Shown in pieces: positions 58,306 through 64,000 of a stretch of 64,000 bases of DNA. Below the pieces are notes generated by a model, which worked only from the letters and a program-made list of their open reading frames with translations, had not been told where the DNA came from and made no database searches. Source of the stretch: Mangifera indica. Lineage: Eukaryota > Streptophyta > Magnoliopsida > Sapindales > Anacardiaceae. Numbering within the stretch: the first letter of the stretch is position 1; each line of letters starts with the position of its first letter. Position numbers and translations under genes: made by a program. The stretch spans positions 310,001 to 374,000 of the forward strand of contig NC_058138.1 in NCBI RefSeq assembly GCF_011075055.1, in the 5' to 3' direction.

Positions 58306-61300
58306 ATGCCTTCGACTGCGAATGAACAATTGACTGAAGTTGGGTGTGTTAGTGAACATGATACACCACCAGATGACAGTAAAAATCCAATGAATCCTGT
58401 GGATGAGGATGACGAAGAGGATGAGGAAGAAGATGTAGATTTTAATCCCTTTCTGAAAGGAACTCCTTCACCTGAAGCTTCTTCGAGCTTGAGCTCTGAA
58501 ATTGTTGGAGATTCTGACCATGCTGAGGAGGAAATTGCAATGCAAAGTAAAGTTTCTCCTAAAGGAGCATGTGAAAAAACTGAGTGCAGAAAGGATGTTC
58601 TGAAAAAAACGAAGAAGAGAAAATTTGTTTTAATCTCTCAATCAGAAGCAGAAAGTGTTCGAGAAAAGGAGAATGGCTCAACAAGCAGTGAGATTGAGGT
58701 TAATGAAGGCATGGTAGGAGATTTGGGTAATACTACTAACACGTTGAAGCCCGTGATGGATTTAGATGATGAGGATGCCATCTGTAGGCGCACTAGGGCC
58801 AGATATTCACTTGCAAGCTTCACACTTGATGAGCTTGAGGCATTTCTTCAGGAAACAGATGATGATGAAGACCTTCAAAATGTTGACGATGAAGAAGAGT
58901 ATCGGAAGTTCCTTGCTGCTGTGTTGAAGGGTGAAGATGTTGATGGCTTGTCAACTCAGGGGAATGAAAATGCTGATGATGAAGATGAGGATAATGATGC
59001 AGATTTTGAGATAGAACTTGAAGAGATGCTTGAGAGTGACTATGATGAAGGCATAACAGAGAAGACCCAAAAAGTGAGGGCTGGAAGACGGCCAGAGACT
59101 AGGCAGAATAGACACCAAAAAGCCTCTGCACGATATAAAAAGAAGCTTCTAGAACAGACAAAGAGGCCATTGCGTCCCCTCTTACCAATCTTGCCTAATG
59201 GACCGCCAATCGTCCCTTTCCCTACTGTTAATGGGAAAATTTTGATACCTCAGACTGCTTCAACTAGTGTATCTTCCACAGCTGAAGATACTATAATCAA
59301 TGGCTTCACTCCACATCAGATAGGCCAGTTGCATTGTTTACTGCATGAGCATGTGCAACTTCTTATTCAAGTATTTTCACTTTGTATTCTTGATCCTTCT
59401 TGGCAGCATATTGCCTCCCAAGTTCAAGGATTGGTTTTTGAGATTCTTAACAAACGTGATGAAGTAATAGCATACAGAAGTGAGCCATATCCTGATATTC
59501 ACTTCCGTCCTCCTTACACTTGTTCATCTGTGCCAGATACAGTCCTCCAGTTTTGCCCAGAACAAAGCACCTTTGACTCATCTTCTCAAACTTTAAAGGG
59601 CTATTTTTGGGTGCCTTCAGTAAGTGGTCAAGTTCTATCTGTTCTGGATGTAGCTCCGCTTAAATTAACTAGAAAGTATATGGATGAAGTTTATACTGGT
59701 ATGTCATGTAGAATTAATCAAATTTATTTTTCATGATTTTGCAATGATCTGCTTTTTTGTTTGGCTCACTTTTGAAGTTGTTCTTATTGATTAATTATTT
59801 TTCTTTCAGCCGTCCAAGAGTACAGAAAACGTTGTGTGGAATTTAGTTCTGATATTCACTTTGAAAAAGAGCCTTTATTCCCTTTTCCTTTTACTTCATT
59901 TGTCCAAGCTAATGCTGAAGCTTCAAAAGAAAGAACTCTCTCTTCTGCTAAGACAACATCTTCTCCCTGTGAAAAACCGCAACCACAGAAGAAGTCACTG
60001 GCAGCTGCACTTGTTGAAAGTACAAAAAAGCAATCTGTTGCTTTAGTCCCTAAGGATATTTCCGAGTTAGCACAGAGATTTTTCCCCCTTTTTAATCCAT
60101 CCTTATTTCCACACAAGCCACCTCCTATGGCTGTTGCAAATCGGGTGCTTTTTACTGATGCAGAGGATGAGTGAGTTTCATGCTTCCTTGCCTTTTCTTT
60201 GGTGACTGACTTACTTCTTTACTAACCAGTTTCTTCTAATTTTCCCTTTCTACATTGGAATTTACTACAGACTATTGGCACTAGGGATGATGGAATATAA
60301 TTCAGACTGGAAGGCAATTCAGCAACGCTTTCTTCCTTGCAAAACTAAACATCAGGTAGCTATACCTCTGTTTTGCATAACAAGTACAACATTATCTGTT
60401 AATTTTTATTACAGAAAAACTGTAATCGTCATTTCATGTGCTTGTCCATACTTCATGCAATTTCTGCTAAGGAATAAAGGAATAATATGCTGTGGCAAAG
60501 ATTCGCTAGTCAGCTCACACTGCTCGATGCACAGAAAACTAGTATTTGGTTCCCCAATGACTGGATATGTAAACAATTGTATGGCTGTTGGCTTATGAGA
60601 AGTATATATTTAGTAACTATTTTATAAGATCCTTCCTGGTTGAAATTTCATGAAGACTGATTTTCTTGGAGCATTCAAGTTCACACTATTGTTTATTTCA
60701 TCCATTAAAGATGGCAGTTACTCCACTTGAGGGTTATATTTGCTTGCAGTGTACTGTTTTTGAAAGTTTTCATTGAAAAACCATAGCCTTTGTGTGGATG
60801 ATTTAGAGAAACTCTCATTTTTCTATTGTTGTTGCTTTATTGTCTTATGAGTAGAGGACATTTACATTTATAGCATACTGAATGTTGCTAATTCTTCATG
60901 CTGTTCACAACTCATTATTGATATAATGTGGGATTCTTTATTTTAATCCTTTTGAAATACTGTTTGGTGTCTCAGCATAAACAGATTTTACTTTGTCACC
61001 CACAATGAGTGAAATAGTATGCCCTAGTTTACCCAGAACAGTGAGTATGGCATTAGAGTCACAAGAGTTAGTTTTCTTTTACCTTGGTAATAATTAATAA
61101 ATACCATTTATCCTTTCATGTGTGTTTAAGGTCTGATTTCTTAGTGATAACTAAAATGTCCTGATTGAAGTTTTATTTTAGTAATTTAGATTTTGTGTTG
61201 GGTTTGATTGATGTAGTTGGACTCTGATCTTCTTAGCTTTTAGAAATGTCTTGCCGATCAAGACTTGCATTTTTTATCAGTTTATTATTCATCAAATGGT

Positions 61301-64000
61301 ATTCCGAAGGTAGAGTTCTGGGGTTTGAAGTAATTTTGACAATCACTGTTATGAATAGGAGCTAAATTTATTTTATTTGACATGTCCTTCTGTTTTGCAG
61401 ATTTTTGTCAGGCAGAAAAATCGTTGCTCATCTAAAGCACCAGAAAATCCCATTAAGGTATATAATAACTTGCTTAGAAGAAAAAAATCAACCTTAATCT
61501 ATTATAATGCTGTAATCTATTGAACTTAAACAAATCTGTTCCCAAAGATACCAGTGATAAAATATTAATCATCTAAATCAGTTAAATCTAATCAGCCTGA
61601 TTGGATCTGCCTGCTTAATTAGTTGAATAATCATCTAGCATGTTGAATGGGTAAAAGGCAGTATTGGTATTATGATTTTGGTAATTGCCCTAATGGTATC
61701 ATTATGCTGTGTGATATTGCAAGTATTGACTGGTTAGTTAGATTTTTTTTTGGTTGAAAAGGTTTGGCATTAACTGTACCAGGATTTGTGCATCATATAT
61801 GCCATTGGGCATTATTTTGATTGGTGAACATGTTATTAAACTTTGAGTGTTCAATGCAGGATGTTCGAAGGCTTAAAACCTCTCCATTGACTGCAAAAGA
61901 GATAGAATGTATTCATGAGGTGATTTTATTGGGCCTTTTTAATCTGCTTTTTCATTTTTTGGAGTCTTTTGATTGTCATCATATTTTTAGTCATGTGAAA
62001 CTTAATGCAACTTAATTTAACAGGGACTGAAGGTTTTTAAACTTGATTGGGTGTCTGTGTGGAAATTTCTTGTCCCGCATAGGGATCCAGCCTTGTTACG
62101 CCGGCAATGGCGTATTGCTCTTGGAACTCAGAAGTGTTATAAACAAGATGCTGCTAAAAAGGAGAAAAGGCGGTTGTATGAATTAAAGAAAAAGCGCAGA
62201 ACTGCTGATTTGGCCAATTGGCATCTTGATGATAAAGAGGTTTGTCTACCTTTTGAAGTAAAGGAACTTTTAAATTGCCTTTCAATCCTTCACGTCTTCT
62301 TGTGATACTTTAGTTTATGCCAGGTACTTATGAGTTTTGATATGCCAGACAATTATTTATGTTTGTGGTTTGTATATAGAAAAAACATTTGCGCACTCTA
62401 ATTTTCATCAAATTTCTTGATTGGGCTATAGAGTAGCTGACCTCTTCCAGCTTGGTTTGATCTTGTTTCATCCTGTTTTAATGATTTTATGCACACAAGT
62501 ATGATAGCAACAATGTGTAGAATGAGTGGCAGTAATTTTATGAGTTAAATATTTTGAAAATTCTGTAATAACGATAATAAGAAAAAGCTACCTAATGTGG
62601 GGCTTTTTATGAGTTAATTATATCGTTGTATGAATAACTCAGCGAGTGTTTGAAAATTTTTGGTATCAATTTTAAGCTTACTGCAGTGACAAATTGTCTC
62701 AACAAACCTTAAAGGTGTTTGACTTGAGCCAAGGAATTGGGTTATTTGTCATATTATTTAACTTCTCTAATTGATTGGTCATTGAAAATCTGTCCTCAGT
62801 CTCAAAGATTATTGATGTAATTATCTTCTTTGTTGACCTCAGGGCGAAAATGCTGGTGGAGGTAATAATAGTGGAGACGATTACATAGAATATGGAGATG
62901 AACGTTATGTTCATGAGGCATTTTTGGCAGACTGGAGACCTGCTGGTCCCAATAACAGGTCTTCTGAGGGTTCTTGTTTAAATATTAGAGATAAACTTCT
63001 TCCTAATGGGTCTGGGCAACAGCCAAACCATTCACTGATAACCTTAAAGTCTCAAGTCCGTTTGCCACCATATAGGGCTCGTAGACACAAGAAGGCACAC
63101 TTGGTGAAATTAGCGCCAGACTTGCCTCCTGTTAATCTCCCACCATCTGTTCGTATAATTTCACAGTCAGCTTTCAAAAGTGTCCAATGTGGATCATCTG
63201 CTAGTGTTTCTGTCACTGGCAGTGGTGTCAGCTGTTCTGGACAAAAAAGTACAGCCCCTCTAGTATCTCCTCTTGCAAGGTTGGGATCTCCAAATTTAAT
63301 AAAAACTGGAAGAGATAAAAGTAATTCACTGAAGGATAATGTCAGAAATCTGCAACTAGAAGTATCTCATGTTGCTGAGGACGAAAGAGGTGCTGAATCA
63401 GATCTTCAGATGCATCCTTTATTGTTCCAGGCCCCTGCAGATGGACGTCTGCCATATTATCCTCTTAACACTGGGACTGATACATCCAGTTCTTTTAGTT
63501 TCTTTTCAGCTAATCAGCCTCAACTTAATCTGAGTCTTTTTCACAATCCTCGCCAAGTCAGTCATGTTGGTTGCTTTAATGAATCTTTGAAGACCAAAGA
63601 GTCCTCCTATACAGCGTCATCTGCCATTGATTTTCACCCACTTTTGAAAAGAAATGAGAAGGCAAATGTTGATTCAGTGACTGCACCCTCAACTGTAAGC
63701 AGATCTAATGAGAAAGCTAATGAACTGGACTTGGAGATCCATCTAAGTTCATCATCCACAAAGAAGAGAGCTTTAGGAAACAAGGATATGACTGCACAGA
63801 ATATTGTGCAGTCAGAGAAGAATGCCATAGATTCTGGACAAAGCACCGAAACTCAACATACTAACAGTATACATTACCATTGTGGTGAAAATTACAGCGG
63901 GGATGTTTTAAGTGGTCATTTGTCTGATGTGCCAAGCACTAGAAACATTGACGATATTGGTGATTATTCCAATCCTGGGATTGTGATGGAACAGGAAGAA
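58306..64000 (+). CDS. GON4L: GON-4-like (GON4L-type) nuclear protein with SANT/Myb-like domains, 3' truncated by window edge
   Basis: Seven coding exons in continuous frame: 58306-59698, 59810-60170, 60271-60355, 61401-61457, 61860-61919, 62024-62239 and 62843 to the window end, giving at least 1,110 residues. The start is the first true ATG (MPSTANEQLTEVG). Features in order are a Glu/Asp-rich stretch (33-45) followed by VDFNPFLKG; further acidic blocks up to about residue 250; the conserved segment LHEHVQLLIQVFSLC; a SANT/Myb-like domain around 578-622 (FTDAEDELLALGMMEYNSDW, then QQRFLPCKTKHQIFVRQKNR); and a second homeodomain-like region around 637-687 (FKLDWVSVWKFLVPHRDP, RRQWRIALGTQKCYK). 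The FTxAEDxLLALG and HEHxQLL blocks match animal GON4L/YARP proteins, which act in chromatin-linked repression. Exon 7 has two EAR-like motifs, LNLSL (952-956) and LDLEIHL (1019-1025). Nuclear repression is an inference. Confidence 0.88.

Overview
The window is nuclear DNA from a eudicot plant. The genes are intron-rich with GT-AG junctions, the spacers are very AT-rich, the gene families are plant-specific (PIF bHLH factor, type I MADS-box, DYW-class PPR, MIR482), and non-autonomous DNA transposons are common. I cannot name the species. Intact protein-coding genes occupy only part of the window; the rest is spacer, segmental duplication and transposon debris.

Layout. (1) 0.5-4 kb, minus strand: a PIF3-like phytochrome-interacting bHLH gene whose 3' end is not resolved. 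(2) 4-11.9 kb: spacer holding a hAT-type MITE, several palindromic AT-rich MITEs, a SINE-like repeat pair, a Mutator-like element with a perfect 9-bp target duplication, and a G-rich tract. (3) 12-14.6 kb, minus strand: a complete five-exon ketopantoate hydroxymethyltransferase gene (vitamin B5/CoA pathway). A 94-bp solo-LTR-like insert sits in its first intron and a Mutator-like element sits directly in front of its 5' end. (4) 16.5-21.2 kb and 25.4-30.4 kb: a direct duplication of about 4-5 kb. Each copy carries a TATA box, a long miR482-type hairpin, and, further on and antisense, a decayed DYW-type PPR gene. (5) 31-31.7 kb, plus strand: an RCI2/PMP3 small membrane protein gene with an ABRE/G-box promoter. 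(6) 35.1-45.6 kb: a nested rearrangement. Segment A (37.1-40.1 kb, with a small-protein gene) lies between two direct copies of another sequence, R1 and R2. R2 is split by a 3.07-kb Mutator-like element that contains seven tandem units facing seven inverted units. (7) 46.2-47.6 kb: a broken hAT transposase gene. (8) 49.07-49.77 kb: an intact, intronless AGL80-type MADS-box gene. (9) 50.7-53.9 kb: segment B, the second copy of segment A with its small-protein gene. (10) 57.4 kb to the end: a GON-4-like nuclear protein gene with SANT/Myb-like domains, cut by the window edge.

Functional links are limited. The genes belong to separate pathways: light signalling, CoA biosynthesis, cold/salt membrane response, gametophyte-type MADS regulation and chromatin regulation. 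The most notable non-coding content is the MIR482 pair, whose reverse complements encode the P-loop of NBS-LRR immune receptors and which therefore probably regulate resistance genes elsewhere in the genome. The other is the large inverted-array transposon, which could form a long double-stranded RNA. All positions come from reading the sequence by eye, so exon borders may be off by a base and repeat edges by several bases.
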